From positions 1 through 10,793 of the forward strand of contig CALGAO010000019.1 in the NCBI GenBank assembly GCA_937957685.1: a stretch of DNA of 10,793 nucleotides, given 5' to 3'. The stretch is from an uncultured Paenibacillaceae bacterium (GTDB lineage Bacteria; Bacillota; Bacilli; Paenibacillales; DA-C8). The notes beneath the pieces were generated by a model. It did no database searches and was not told the DNA's origin. It saw nothing but the letters and a program-made list of their open reading frames with translations. A program made the position numbers and the translations under genes. Of this stretch, positions 1-7,406 are shown in pieces; positions within the stretch are counted from its first letter, which is position 1; each line of letters begins with the position of its first letter.

Positions 1-186
1 TCACTTTACCAAGGGAGAAGCTCTTTTTCTATATCCGCTTTTTCCAATTCCTACACCCACGGAGATTTTACACTAACTCCTGTCCTTCAGGATCCATGGA
101 GGCTTCTTGAGTTCTCGCCGCATGTCTGCGATGATAGAAGATATTGGAACACAGACACCCCCCAGCAACATCACTTTACAGAGAGG
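1..186. other. Upstream region of alkC; no gene called
   Basis: This stretch is more AT-rich than the genes around it. On the plus strand the alkC reading frame stays open, without a stop, from position 1 to the alkC start, about 62 codons, but the translation resembles no family I recognise and has no convincing start. A minus-strand frame ends in TGA at 1-3, but it is only about 20 codons long. I found no convincing sigma-A promoter for alkC. A purine-rich stretch at 180-186 is the probable alkC ribosome site. Confidence 0.4.
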
Positions 187-198
187 ATGCACATCGGC

Positions 199-1311
199 AT
201 GGCTGAAGCGTTGAAATCAGTCTATCATGGGGAATTCCTGAGGAACTTCGGCAACCTCATATCGGACGTGTACAGCGGGTTCCGGACGGAAGATTTCACG
301 CGTGACGTGATGGACGGCGACTGGGAGAACCTCGAGCTCAAGCAACGCATCCGCAGAATCTCCACCGTCCTCGGCCGGCATCTGCCGAGCCGCTATGAGG
401 ACGCCATCGACATCCTGCTCGCCGTAAGCCCCCGCTGCACCGGGTTCCCCTACCTGATCCTGCCTGATTACGTGGAGGTGTACGGACAGGCGGATGAGCA
501 TTGGGAGCTGTCGATGCGGGCGCTGGAGCAGTTCACCTGCGGCTCCTCCGCCGAATTCGCCGTCAGGCCCTTCATCCTGCGCCAGCCGGAGAGGATGATG
601 GCCCAGATGCTCGCCTGGACCGAGCACCCGAGCGAGCACGTCCGGCGCCTCGCCAGCGAAGGCTGCCGACCCCGTCTGCCGTGGGGCGTATCGCTTCCCC
701 TGTTCAAGCGCGACCCGTCGCCGATCCTGCCGATCCTCGAGCGGCTGAAGCAGGACCCGTCGCTGTATGTGCGCAAGAGCGTCGCCAACAACCTGAACGA
801 CATCGCCAAGGACAACCCGGATGTCGTCCTCCGGACGGCGCGCCGCTGGATCGGCCATCACCCGCACACCGACTGGATCATCCGCCACGGCCTGCGCACG
901 ATGATCCGCAGAGCCGAGCCCGAAGCCCTGGCGCTGTTCGGCTTTGCCGGGACCGACGCCTCCGCCGGGCTCATCGATCATGCGGCGATCCGGCTTGACA
1001 GGGACAGGCTGCCGATCGGCGGCCGCTGCGAGATGGCGTACGAGGTCCGTCTGACCTCCCGGTCCCGGAGTCCGGAACCGGTGAAGCTGCGCATCGAGTA
1101 CGCCGTCGATTATGTGAGGGCGAACGGCCGCACCTCGCGCAAGCTGTTCTTCCTCACGGAGAAGAGCCTGGAGGATGAGCTGCAGCTGAAGGGACAACGC
1201 ACGCTCCATTGGGCCGACCTGTCCACCCGGCGACACTATCCGGGCCTTCACCGGATCACGCTGCTGGTGAACGGACATGAAGCGGCGCAGACGTCGCTGG
1301 AGCTCACCTGA
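199..1311 (+). CDS. alkC: AlkC-type DNA alkylation repair glycosylase
   Basis: This is a DNA glycosylase of the AlkC/AlkD HEAT-like-repeat superfamily. Members excise positively charged N3-methylated bases (3-methyladenine, and 3-methylcytosine for AlkC) without flipping the base, starting base excision repair in the cytoplasm. The protein is 370 aa from this start. Residues 1 to about 250 are the helical-repeat domain, with family stretches GFPYLILPDYVEVYGQ (82-97), HVRRLASEGCRPRLPW (147-162) and YVRKSVANNLNDIAKD (190-205). The last ~110 residues look like the beta-rich Ig-like domain typical of AlkC and absent from AlkD. I chose ATG 199 (MAEALK, the usual family start) because the purine-rich site at 180-186 touches the alternative ATG at 187 but lies 12 nt before 199. 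It stands alone, convergent with the response regulator, and no terminator is visible after it. The family call is firm and the start moderately sure. Confidence 0.9.
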   Translation: MAEALKSVYHGEFLRNFGNLISDVYSGFRTEDFTRDVMDGDWENLELKQRIRRISTVLGRHLPSRYEDAIDILLAVSPRCTGFPYLILPDYVEVYGQADEHWELSMRALEQFTCGSSAEFAVRPFILRQPERMMAQMLAWTEHPSEHVRRLASEGCRPRLPWGVSLPLFKRDPSPILPILERLKQDPSLYVRKSVANNLNDIAKDNPDVVLRTARRWIGHHPHTDWIIRHGLRTMIRRAEPEALALFGFAGTDASAGLIDHAAIRLDRDRLPIGGRCEMAYEVRLTSRSRSPEPVKLRIEYAVDYVRANGRTSRKLFFLTEKSLEDELQLKGQRTLHWADLSTRRHYPGLHRITLLVNGHEAAQTSLELT

Positions 1312-1337
1312 AGGCCTCGCTCCAGCCAGACGTCCGC

Positions 1338-1553
1338 ATCCCCGACGCCGGTTCAAGCGTCCCGGACATGCCTCCGGTATTCGCGGGACTTCAGCACGCA
1401 GGTTGTCCTGAAGGTGTTGCCGAGCAAGGAGCTCATATGATGGCTGTCCGCCGAACCCACGATCCCCGACGCCGGTTCACGCGTCCCGGACATGCCTCCG
1501 GTATTCGCTGGGCGTCAGCCCGCAATTTTTCTTGAACGTGTTGCTGAAATAGG
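1338..1553. repeat. Imperfect direct repeat (124-bp offset) of the response-regulator 3' end
   Basis: Bases 1338-1429 align without gaps to 1462-1553, offset by 124. The first 47 bases (1338-1384 against 1462-1508) differ at one position. The next 45 differ at 13. The right-hand copy holds the last codons and stop of the intact response regulator. The left-hand copy lies in the gap between that gene and alkC. The shared part includes the stop codon and about 15 bases beyond it, so the copying unit was DNA, not just a protein-level resemblance. Confidence 0.85.
1353..1436 (-). pseudogene. Remnant of an AraC-type HTH C-terminus, duplicate of the adjacent regulator
   Basis: Read on the minus strand, this is a 27-codon open frame whose last residues, GNTFRTTCVLKSREYRRHVRDA plus stop split as GNTFRTTCVLK and SREYRRHVRDA, match the end of the neighbouring response regulator (SNTFKKNCGLT, PSEYRRHVRDA). 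The Gly and Pro of the conserved CGLTPSEYR motif of AraC-family regulators are changed to CVLKSREYR. Nothing upstream restores the rest of the HTH or the receiver domain, and there is no ribosome site. It is best read as the leftover tail of a duplicated, mostly deleted regulator gene. Translation as a 27-aa peptide is possible but unlikely. Confidence 0.75.
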
Positions 1554-2220
1554 CGATATCCGTAAAGCCCAGCCGCTCCGCGATCTCACTCACGCGCATC
1601 GAGGTGACCTCCAGCAGCCGCTTCGCTTCCTCCAGACGGAGGTTGGTCATGTAGTCGGTGAACGTCATCCCCATCGAATTGCGGAACAGCTTGCTGAAAT
1701 AGCTCGGGTTCAGGTGGACCAGCTCGGCCGCTTCACAGGAGGTCATGTGATAGACCTGATTGGCCTGGATATGATGGATGACCTGCTCGACCGCGGATTG
1801 CTCCTGGGGAGTGCACGGCTTCGCCTCTTCCTTGTAGTCGCCCACTCCCCGCCGGAGCTCCTGCCAATGGGCGATGCAGGTTTCGATGTGCTCGACCTCC
1901 ACCGGCTTCAGCAGATAATCGATCGCCCCGTGGCGAATCGCATCGCGCGCGTAGGTGAAATCATCATGCCCGCTGACGATGACGACGTCGCATTTGTATC
2001 CGTACCGCCTGATCTCCTTCAGCAAGGTGATCCCGTCCATCAACGGCATGCGGATATCCGTAAACACGAGATCAACGGTATGCTCCCGCAGCCAGTCCAG
2101 CGCCGAGATCCCGTCCGCCGCCTCGTGCGCCACCCGGATCGGCAGGGCGCTCTTCTCGATGACCTTGCGCAGAGCCACACGCACCCACTTCTCGTCCTCC
2201 ACCAGCATCACATCAACCAA
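1477..2220 (-). CDS. Response regulator, YesN type (receiver + AraC HTH)
   Basis: A cytoplasmic DNA-binding response regulator of 247 aa. The receiver domain is at about 3-120, with acidic pocket E8/D9, phospho-acceptor D55 in FTDIRMP, S83 and K105 in the LLKP motif. A short linker (about 121-140) leads to an AraC/XylS-type double helix-turn-helix at 141-245 with the signature SEIAERLGFTDIAYFSNTFK. Many YesN proteins are roughly twice this long, so this is the compact form. It starts with TTG at 2220, preceded by AGAAGGAG about 10 nt away. The next ATG (2208) is too far from that site. The start overlaps the kinase stop by 8 bp, indicating translational coupling and a cognate pair. Its target is inferred to be the TRAP operon just upstream, since regulators of this type commonly sit beside the transporter genes they control. 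A decayed copy of its 3' end lies directly downstream. Confidence 0.92.
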   Translation of the reverse strand: MVDVMLVEDEKWVRVALRKVIEKSALPIRVAHEAADGISALDWLREHTVDLVFTDIRMPLMDGITLLKEIRRYGYKCDVVIVSGHDDFTYARDAIRHGAIDYLLKPVEVEHIETCIAHWQELRRGVGDYKEEAKPCTPQEQSAVEQVIHHIQANQVYHMTSCEAAELVHLNPSYFSKLFRNSMGMTFTDYMTNLRLEEAKRLLEVTSMRVSEIAERLGFTDIAYFSNTFKKNCGLTPSEYRRHVRDA

Positions 2221-4063
2221 CTTCGCTCAACTCCTTCTCTGGATCCGCATAAGGCAGTACGATCCGGACGGCCGTTCCCGCTCCTTCCCGGCTGTCCACC
2301 TGCAAACCATATCGCTCGCCGAACAGATGGCGAATCCGCCGGTGCACATTCTGCAGGCCGATATGCGAAGGGTCGCTCTGCATATCGTCCAGCGAAGCGC
2401 GGATCGCCTCCAGCCGATCGATGGACATGCCGGCGCCGTCATCGCTGATGAGGATGCAGAAGCTGTCCTTATCCAGCTTCTCGGCCGTCAGGCGGATATG
2501 CGTCTGTCCGCCTCCGGGCTCCAGGCCATGAATGATGCTGTTCTCGATCAGCGGTTGCAGAGCCAGCTTCACGATGCGCTGATCCATCGCCCAATCGGGC
2601 ATGTCGATCGCATACTGGAGCCGCTCCTCGAAACGATATTTCTGGATCTGCAGATAGACATCGACGATCTCCACCTCCTGCCTGACGGTCACATCCGTAT
2701 CCGTCTGCTTCACGTTATATCGCATGATGCGGGCCAGGGCGGCGGACATCGAGGCGATGTCCATCCGGTCGTGTTCGAGCGCCATGCCGCGTATCGTCTC
2801 CAGGGTGTTGTACAGGAAATGCGGATTGATCTGCGCCTGCAGCATCCTCAGCTCCGATTCCTTCTCCCGCAGATGCATCTCCGTCGCCCGCAGCTTGGAG
2901 AGGTACACCTCCTCCACCAGCTCCGCGAGCCTCGCCACCATCTTGTTGAAGCTCGCGCTCAGCATGCCCAGCTCGTCCTCGGATTCGACCTTCACCCGAT
3001 CCGTGAAATCGCCCTTCTCCACCTTGCGCATGTACTGATAGAGCCGCTTGATCGGGCGGACGATCGACGAAGCCAGCCCGATGCTCAGGATGAAGGCGAT
3101 CACCATGGAGGCTGCGGTTGTGTAGAAGATCGTGTTGCCCATCCACGTGCGCGAGCTCATCAGTTCATCATACTGGATGGTGGTAACGACATACCAGTCG
3201 AACCGCTCGCTCAGGCTGTATGTGTACAGCATCCGATCAGCATCCTGCCCGGAGACAAAGGAACCGCTGGTCGTATCCTGCATGGTGAGGAGCAGGGATG
3301 GGTCGATGCTGCTGCCGATCCTCTGCATATTGGGATGATAGACGATCTGCCCCTTGTGATCGATGATGAACAGATACCCCTGTCCGCTCTCCCCCAGCCT
3401 GATATCGCTGGCCGCCTCCTGCAAGCGCTTGTAATTCAGATCAATGATCAGCATGCCATAGGGGTCCCGAGTCTGCGGATTGACGATCCGCTTCATCATC
3501 GACAGCACCGGCTCCTCTCTGCCCTTCCAACGAATCATCCTGCTGTACACCTGCGGAGGTCCGGTGAGCGGAACGGACTGGTACCAGGGCTCATGTTCAA
3601 GCCCTTCGATGATCGGGATGTCCTCCTCGTTGGCGGATTGCAGCGTGAACAGATCGTCCAGCACGATCGTAATATTCGTCACATCGGACTGGGAGTAGGC
3701 GAAGTTCTTCAACACATTGCGCACACTGGCGACCATATCGGGGCTGGACAGCTCCTCCTTCGTTTCCAGCTTGAGATAAGCCACGGTGTCCGGATGATTG
3801 ACGATCTTGAGCGTATCCAGCTCGTAGCCGCGCAGGTAATCCTCGACATACCGTTTGACCTGCTCGATGATCTGCCAGCTGTAGCGGCGCGCTTCCGATT
3901 CCAGCGTCTGTGAGGACAGCACATAGGCGATGGCGCCGACGAAGAGCATCGGGATGATCACGAGCAGAGCCGAATAGACCGTCAGCTTGGTCATAAGCGA
4001 CCGGTCACGCAGCAGGAGCTTGCGCATCAAATTCCGGAACTTGTTACGGCTCTGGCTCTCCAT
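2213..4063 (-). CDS. Sensor histidine kinase, YesM type
   Basis: A membrane sensor kinase of 616 aa. TM1 lies at about 28-50 and TM2 at about 311-335. The ~260-residue extracytoplasmic part between them has the size and pattern of a Cache-type sensor (LFIIDHKGQIVYHP at 231-244). A HAMP domain follows at about 336-390, with a coiled linker to 410. The His_kinase domain has its phospho-acceptor H415 in INPHFLYNTLE. The ATPase domain has the N box LQPLIENSIIHG (502-513, N508), DDGAGM (541-546) and GAGTAV (594-599). It should autophosphorylate on ligand sensing and pass phosphate to D55 of the overlapping regulator. The start ATG at 4063 has only a weak ribosome site (GGGTGATG). It lies 128 bp beyond the dctP stop with a strong terminator in between, so it probably has its own promoter or depends on read-through. 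The ligand is unknown; the TRAP substrate is a reasonable guess. Confidence 0.93.
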   Translation of the reverse strand: MESQSRNKFRNLMRKLLLRDRSLMTKLTVYSALLVIIPMLFVGAIAYVLSSQTLESEARRYSWQIIEQVKRYVEDYLRGYELDTLKIVNHPDTVAYLKLETKEELSSPDMVASVRNVLKNFAYSQSDVTNITIVLDDLFTLQSANEEDIPIIEGLEHEPWYQSVPLTGPPQVYSRMIRWKGREEPVLSMMKRIVNPQTRDPYGMLIIDLNYKRLQEAASDIRLGESGQGYLFIIDHKGQIVYHPNMQRIGSSIDPSLLLTMQDTTSGSFVSGQDADRMLYTYSLSERFDWYVVTTIQYDELMSSRTWMGNTIFYTTAASMVIAFILSIGLASSIVRPIKRLYQYMRKVEKGDFTDRVKVESEDELGMLSASFNKMVARLAELVEEVYLSKLRATEMHLREKESELRMLQAQINPHFLYNTLETIRGMALEHDRMDIASMSAALARIMRYNVKQTDTDVTVRQEVEIVDVYLQIQKYRFEERLQYAIDMPDWAMDQRIVKLALQPLIENSIIHGLEPGGGQTHIRLTAEKLDKDSFCILISDDGAGMSIDRLEAIRASLDDMQSDPSHIGLQNVHRRIRHLFGERYGLQVDSREGAGTAVRIVLPYADPEKELSEVG

Positions 4064-4110
4064 CGGTCATCACCCGGCTTCCCTGGTCTCACAGTTTTCT
4101 GGTTACTTGT

Positions 4111-4127
4111 TCGACACCGCGTCGACA
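4111..4127. promoter_or_regulatory. Short direct repeat upstream of the kinase gene, possible regulator site
   Basis: TCGACA occurs twice, at 4111-4116 and 4122-4127, an 11-bp period (one helical turn), between the dctP terminator and the kinase start. AraC-family regulators often bind short direct repeats, so this could be an autoregulatory site. A TTGACA-like -35 hexamer lies just upstream on the minus strand (4134-4139), but I see no matching -10 at normal spacing. The call rests on pattern alone. Confidence 0.2.
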
Positions 4128-4147
4128 TGATCCTGTCAATCAACAGC

Positions 4148-4178
4148 AAAAATCCAGACCTGCCAAGCAGGCCTGGAT
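4148..4178 (-). terminator. Rho-independent terminator after dctP
   Basis: On the minus strand a 12-bp stem (4178-4167 with 4163-4152, one G-U pair) closes a 3-nt loop and is followed directly by five T (4152-4148, the first being part of the stem). It begins 14 bases beyond the dctP stop. It should end or attenuate the dctQMP transcript before the sensor-kinase gene. Confidence 0.88.
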
Positions 4179-4191
4179 CGGGATGATTCAC

Positions 4192-5283
4192 TTATCGTGC
4201 TGCGTCGATCGCATCGAGGATCTTCGCATACTTCTCGCGATATTGCTCGATGACCGGCTTGACGGCTTCCTGCCACGGCGTGATGTCGGTGACCTCGGTG
4301 ATGACAGAGCCGGCAGCGCGCACCATTTGCTCGGCTTCTTTCTCGTATTCTGCCCATTTCTCGCGTTGATATGCGATCGAATCGATCGCCGACTGGCGGA
4401 TGATCTCCTGATCCTCCGGCGACAGCTTATCCCATACGGTCTTCGAGACTATAAGCACCTCAGGTACGCGCTGATGGCCATCCAGGATCATATACTTCGC
4501 CACTTCATAGTGACCGCTGGAGTAATAGCTCGGATAGTTGTTCTCTGCCGCATCGATGACGCCCGTCTGCAACGCGCTGTACACTTCGCCGTATGGCATC
4601 GGCGATGCGCTTGCGCCCAGCGCATCCATCAGCGCGATGTTCACCTGGTTCTCCTGCACGCGGATCTTCAGCCCCTTCAGGTCGTCGATGCTGTTAAGCG
4701 GCTTGGAGGAATAGAAGCTTCTGGAGCCGGAGCTGTACCAGGCCAGTCCCTGGAAGCCGGAGTTCTGCAGGCTGTCCAGCAGCTCATTGCCGGCGTCGCT
4801 GAGCAGGAAGCGCCATACATGATCATCATCATCGAAGATGTACGGCAGACTGAATACGCCAAAATCCTGGTTAAATTCGGCCATCGGCCCCGTGCTGACG
4901 CGCGTGAACTCGATCGCGCCGAGCTGCACCTGCTCGATGGCTGCCCGTTCCTCACCCAGCTGGGCCGACGGGAAGACATCGATCGTGATGCGGCCGTTCG
5001 TTCTTTCATTCACCAGCTCCGCGAACTTGCGGTCGCCGAGCGTCGTCGGATATTCAGCCGGATGCGTCTCTGCCAGGCGGAAGGTGTAGCGCGGACCGTC
5101 ATTAGCCGAGCTGTTCGAGTCGCCACCCGACGAGCTGCTCCCCGTATTCGAGGAGGTATTGCCGCCGCCGGAGGACGAGTTGCCGCCGGAAGAGGAGTTT
5201 CCGCCGGACGAGCAGGCCGCCAGCAGGACCAGAATCAGCGATACAACGAACCATGTGAAGATGCGCGATTGCTTCTTTGTCAT
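4192..5283 (-). CDS. dctP: TRAP transporter substrate-binding lipoprotein, DctP family
   Basis: The extracytoplasmic solute-binding subunit of a TRAP (ion-driven) importer, 363 aa from this start. Residues 1-23 form a lipoprotein signal (basic MTKKQSR, hydrophobic core, lipobox LLAAC), so C24 should be lipidated and hold the protein at the outer face of the membrane. Residues 25-64 are a Ser/Gly/Asn-rich tether with NSSSGG repeats. The DctP fold follows, with YTFRLAETHP (66-75), LPYIFDDDDHVWR (146-158) and LKGLKIRVQ (202-210). R208 corresponds to the arginine that clamps the substrate carboxylate in the family. A longer frame with ATG at 5394 would bury the signal peptide and lacks a ribosome site. 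ATG 5283 follows AAAGGGG by about 10 nt. It is the third gene after dctQ and dctM, 153 bp beyond dctM, and is followed by a terminator. The substrate cannot be told from the sequence. Confidence 0.93.
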   Translation of the reverse strand: MTKKQSRIFTWFVVSLILVLLAACSSGGNSSSGGNSSSGGGNTSSNTGSSSSGGDSNSSANDGPRYTFRLAETHPAEYPTTLGDRKFAELVNERTNGRITIDVFPSAQLGEERAAIEQVQLGAIEFTRVSTGPMAEFNQDFGVFSLPYIFDDDDHVWRFLLSDAGNELLDSLQNSGFQGLAWYSSGSRSFYSSKPLNSIDDLKGLKIRVQENQVNIALMDALGASASPMPYGEVYSALQTGVIDAAENNYPSYYSSGHYEVAKYMILDGHQRVPEVLIVSKTVWDKLSPEDQEIIRQSAIDSIAYQREKWAEYEKEAEQMVRAAGSVITEVTDITPWQEAVKPVIEQYREKYAKILDAIDAAR

Positions 5284-5394
5284 TTTTCTTATACCCCTTT
5301 CTTTTCGTTCATCTATTTTTTGCCCGTTTCTCTCCACTTCCTGCAGTTCGAGCTTTCTCTCTTCCAACATTTGCGTCTCTCTGTTTCCTGTCAT
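5284..5394 (-). other. Purine-rich leader before dctP
   Basis: On the transcribed strand these 111 bases are about four fifths A and G. They form an open frame fused to dctP that would add 37 charged residues in front of the lipoprotein signal, which is implausible as a protein. It is better read as an untranslated intercistronic leader ending in the dctP ribosome site (AAAGGGG). I see no terminator or clear promoter between dctM and dctP. Confidence 0.4.
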
Positions 5395-5436
5395 GTCGGA
5401 TGAATGCTGAAGCTAACACCCTCTATATGGACTTCA

Positions 5437-6729
5437 CTATTTCATGAAGAGATTAGGCAACCATAGCGATATCTGCGGCACGTAGGTGATCAGGAACAAT
5501 ACACCGACAAGCACGAAGAAATATGGAATCAGTGCCCTCGTCGCGCTTTCGATGCCGACCCTGCCGATCGCACATCCGACGAACAGCACCGTGCCAACAG
5601 GCGGTGTGATCAGCCCGATGCCCAGGTTCAGGATCAGGACGATGCCGAAATGAACCGGGTCCATGCCGAGCGATGTGACGACCGGATACAGGATCGGCGT
5701 CATGATGACGATCAGCGGCGCCATATCCAGCGGTGCGCCCAGGATCAGCAGCAGCACGTTGATGATCAGCAGGATGACGAACGGGCTGTCCGAGATCGTG
5801 AGCAGCGCCTCGGTGATCAGCTGCGGCACCTTCAGATAGGTCAGGATCCAGGCGAACGCATTGGAGGCGGCGATCAGGAAGAGCACCATCGCGACGGTGC
5901 GGAAGGTCTTCAGGAAGATCACCTTCATATGGCTGAGCGGCAGATCGCGATACCAGAAGAACGTCAGGATGAAGGCATAGACGCAGGCGATCGCGCCGGA
6001 CTCCGTCGCGGTAAACCAACCCGAGAAGATACCCCCGAGGATGATCACCCCGGTCATCAGCGACAGGAATCCATCCAGCAGGATCTTCGGCACTTCCTTC
6101 AGCTTGACCGGCTCACCCTTCGGATAGCCGCGCTTCCTGGCGATGATATAGCTGGTCGTCATCAGCGCGACCAGCATGACCAGACATGGCACCACGCCGG
6201 CCAGGAAGAGGCTCGAGATCGACACGCCGCCGGCTGCGACGGCATAGATGATCATGTTGTGGCTCGGCGGCATGACCACGCCCTGGATGGCCGCGGCCGA
6301 GGTAACGGCTACCGAGAAGTTGGGCTCGTAATTTTTCTTCTTCATCATCGGGATCATGACCGAACCGACCGAAGAGACGTCGGCTGCGGCCGAGCCGCTA
6401 ATGTTGCCGAACAGCATGCAGGCGAGGCAGTTCACCATCGCCAGGCCGCCGCGAATCGCGCCAACGATCAGCTGCGCGAGATTGACGAGCCTGAGGGCCA
6501 GCCCCCCCTCACTCATGATCTGCCCGGCGAGGATGAAGAACGGGATCGCCAGCAGTGAGTAGGAGTCGATCCCGTGCACCATGCGCAGCGCGATGTTCGG
6601 CAGCGGCAGGTCCAGCGTCATCGCCGTCAGCAGCGAAGACAGCGCCAGCACCAGCGACACCGGGAAGCGCAGGAGGAGCAGCAGGACAAAGCTGACACAC
6701 AGGACGATCAAAGAGATGGTGGTACTCAT
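5437..6729 (-). CDS. dctM: TRAP transporter large permease, DctM family
   Basis: The large membrane subunit that carries substrate in a TRAP importer. It is 430 aa, normal for the family, and almost entirely hydrophobic segments (about 12 predicted). Family motifs are IPFFILAGQIM (62-72), FGNISGSAAADVSSVGSVMIP (107-127, given here as FGNISGSAAAD and VSSVGSVMIP), GWFTATESGAIA (237-248), GAPLDMAPL (331-339) and GIGLITPPVGT (370-380). The loop often written PPSxPMVxYG in this family here reads PPSHNMIIY (154-162), which may mark a subfamily. Its ATG overlaps the dctQ stop as ATGA, and GAGGGGG lies about 8 nt before it, so the two permease subunits are translationally coupled. It needs DctQ for a working membrane complex and DctP to deliver substrate. 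Confidence 0.96.
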   Translation of the reverse strand: MSTTISLIVLCVSFVLLLLLRFPVSLVLALSSLLTAMTLDLPLPNIALRMVHGIDSYSLLAIPFFILAGQIMSEGGLALRLVNLAQLIVGAIRGGLAMVNCLACMLFGNISGSAAADVSSVGSVMIPMMKKKNYEPNFSVAVTSAAAIQGVVMPPSHNMIIYAVAAGGVSISSLFLAGVVPCLVMLVALMTTSYIIARKRGYPKGEPVKLKEVPKILLDGFLSLMTGVIILGGIFSGWFTATESGAIACVYAFILTFFWYRDLPLSHMKVIFLKTFRTVAMVLFLIAASNAFAWILTYLKVPQLITEALLTISDSPFVILLIINVLLLILGAPLDMAPLIVIMTPILYPVVTSLGMDPVHFGIVLILNLGIGLITPPVGTVLFVGCAIGRVGIESATRALIPYFFVLVGVLFLITYVPQISLWLPNLFMK

Positions 6730-7241
6730 TCGCCAACCCCCTCATCCAGCTCGCGATGCTGTACGGTATCGATGCCAAGCAGTTGCAACAGTCCGTAGAA
6801 GATCGTCAGCAATCCGGTGATCGGCATGACGATGTACTTCACGGCGCTTGACCAGCCCGTTGCGGACATCGTGTTGTTCTTCACGACCTGGACGAAGTCC
6901 CACCCATACTTCACCAGATAGATGCCGAAGAGGAGCGTGCACAGTGCGATGATGCGATCCAGCCACCAGTTCGCCCGCTTCGGCAGCCGGTTCGCCAGGG
7001 CATCCATCGCCAGATGCAGCTTGTCGCGGAAGCCGATGGCGATGCCGAGGAATGAGAACCAGACGAGCAACAGCAGCGTGATCTCCTCCGACCAGAAGAA
7101 GACGAAGTTGAACACCTTCCGCGTGACGACCTGCAGCGTCACGATCAGCGTCATGAGTGCCACCATGCTCACTGCAAACACTTCGATCGCCCTGTCGATC
7201 CAGAGGAAGACGGCCTTGATTATGCGATATACGTTGTTCAT
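6726..7241 (-). CDS. dctQ: TRAP transporter small permease, DctQ family
   Basis: The small membrane subunit of the TRAP importer, 171 aa, with four hydrophobic segments at about 18-40, 50-71, 93-115 and 133-154. The family hallmarks are the segment FVFFWSEEITLLLLVWFSFLG (47-67; FWSEE is the conserved acidic start of TM2) followed by a short basic/acidic loop (FRDKLHLAMD). The start ATG is preceded by AGGGGGAG about 11 nt away. It is the first gene of the dctQ-dctM-dctP operon. In many TRAP operons dctP comes first, so this order is less usual though not unique. The ~190 bases upstream carry the putative promoter with two cre-like sites. Confidence 0.93.
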   Translation of the reverse strand: MNNVYRIIKAVFLWIDRAIEVFAVSMVALMTLIVTLQVVTRKVFNFVFFWSEEITLLLLVWFSFLGIAIGFRDKLHLAMDALANRLPKRANWWLDRIIALCTLLFGIYLVKYGWDFVQVVKNNTMSATGWSSAVKYIVMPITGLLTIFYGLLQLLGIDTVQHRELDEGVGE

Positions 7242-7374
7242 TGGTTGAGATGCTCCCCCTTCTGTACAGGTTGTTCGCCGTGTTCAGGATGATTGTCGCC
7301 AAACATGCTGCGGGTGGTTATTATCAGGCAGGCTCAAGATGCACAGATGCGATTGTCAAGCAACAACCATCCTG

Positions 7375-7388
7375 ATACAGCGCTTTCA
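7375..7388 (-). promoter_or_regulatory. cre-like site downstream of the putative dctQ -10
   Basis: On the minus strand this reads TGAAAGCGCTGTAT, matching 12 of 14 positions of the CcpA operator consensus TGWAANCGNTNWCA, including the central CG. It touches a TAATAT hexamer (7388-7393) that could be a -10 element, so the site would sit over the transcription start. The -35 region for that hexamer is poor, consistent with a promoter needing an activator. CcpA repression here is inferred. Confidence 0.5.
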
Positions 7389-7406
7389 TATTATTTTCTC
7401 TTTTAT

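Noticed and set aside
1..179. TCACTTTAC at 1-9 and 171-179 as a meaningful repeat
   Set aside because: Nine bases, no associated element or target-site structure; chance is sufficient.
187..198. alkC start at ATG 187
   Set aside because: The purine-rich site touches this ATG, leaving no spacing; MAEALK at 199 is the usual family start. It is in frame, so only four residues differ.
122..216. 30-codon leader ORF before alkC
   Set aside because: No ribosome site, no conserved feature, and it overlaps the alkC start region in another frame.
217..1356. 379-codon minus-strand open frame opposite alkC
   Set aside because: Antisense shadow; the plus-strand AlkC protein is well conserved and this translation is Arg/Gly-rich without motifs.
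1955..3913. 652-codon plus-strand open frame opposite the kinase gene
   Set aside because: It is antisense to a kinase with every catalytic motif intact; its translation is the low-complexity His/Arg/Leu-rich type expected of a shadow frame in GC-rich coding DNA.
5284..5394. dctP start at ATG 5394
   Set aside because: It would put 37 charged residues ahead of a textbook lipoprotein signal and has no ribosome site; ATG 5283 has both.
4183..5403. 406-codon plus-strand open frame opposite dctP
   Set aside because: Antisense shadow of a clear DctP gene; no family motifs and no ribosome site.
7354..7359. TTGACA on the minus strand as a dctQ -35 element
   Set aside because: No -10-like hexamer occurs 16-18 bases downstream; the nearest, GATAAT, is 28 away.
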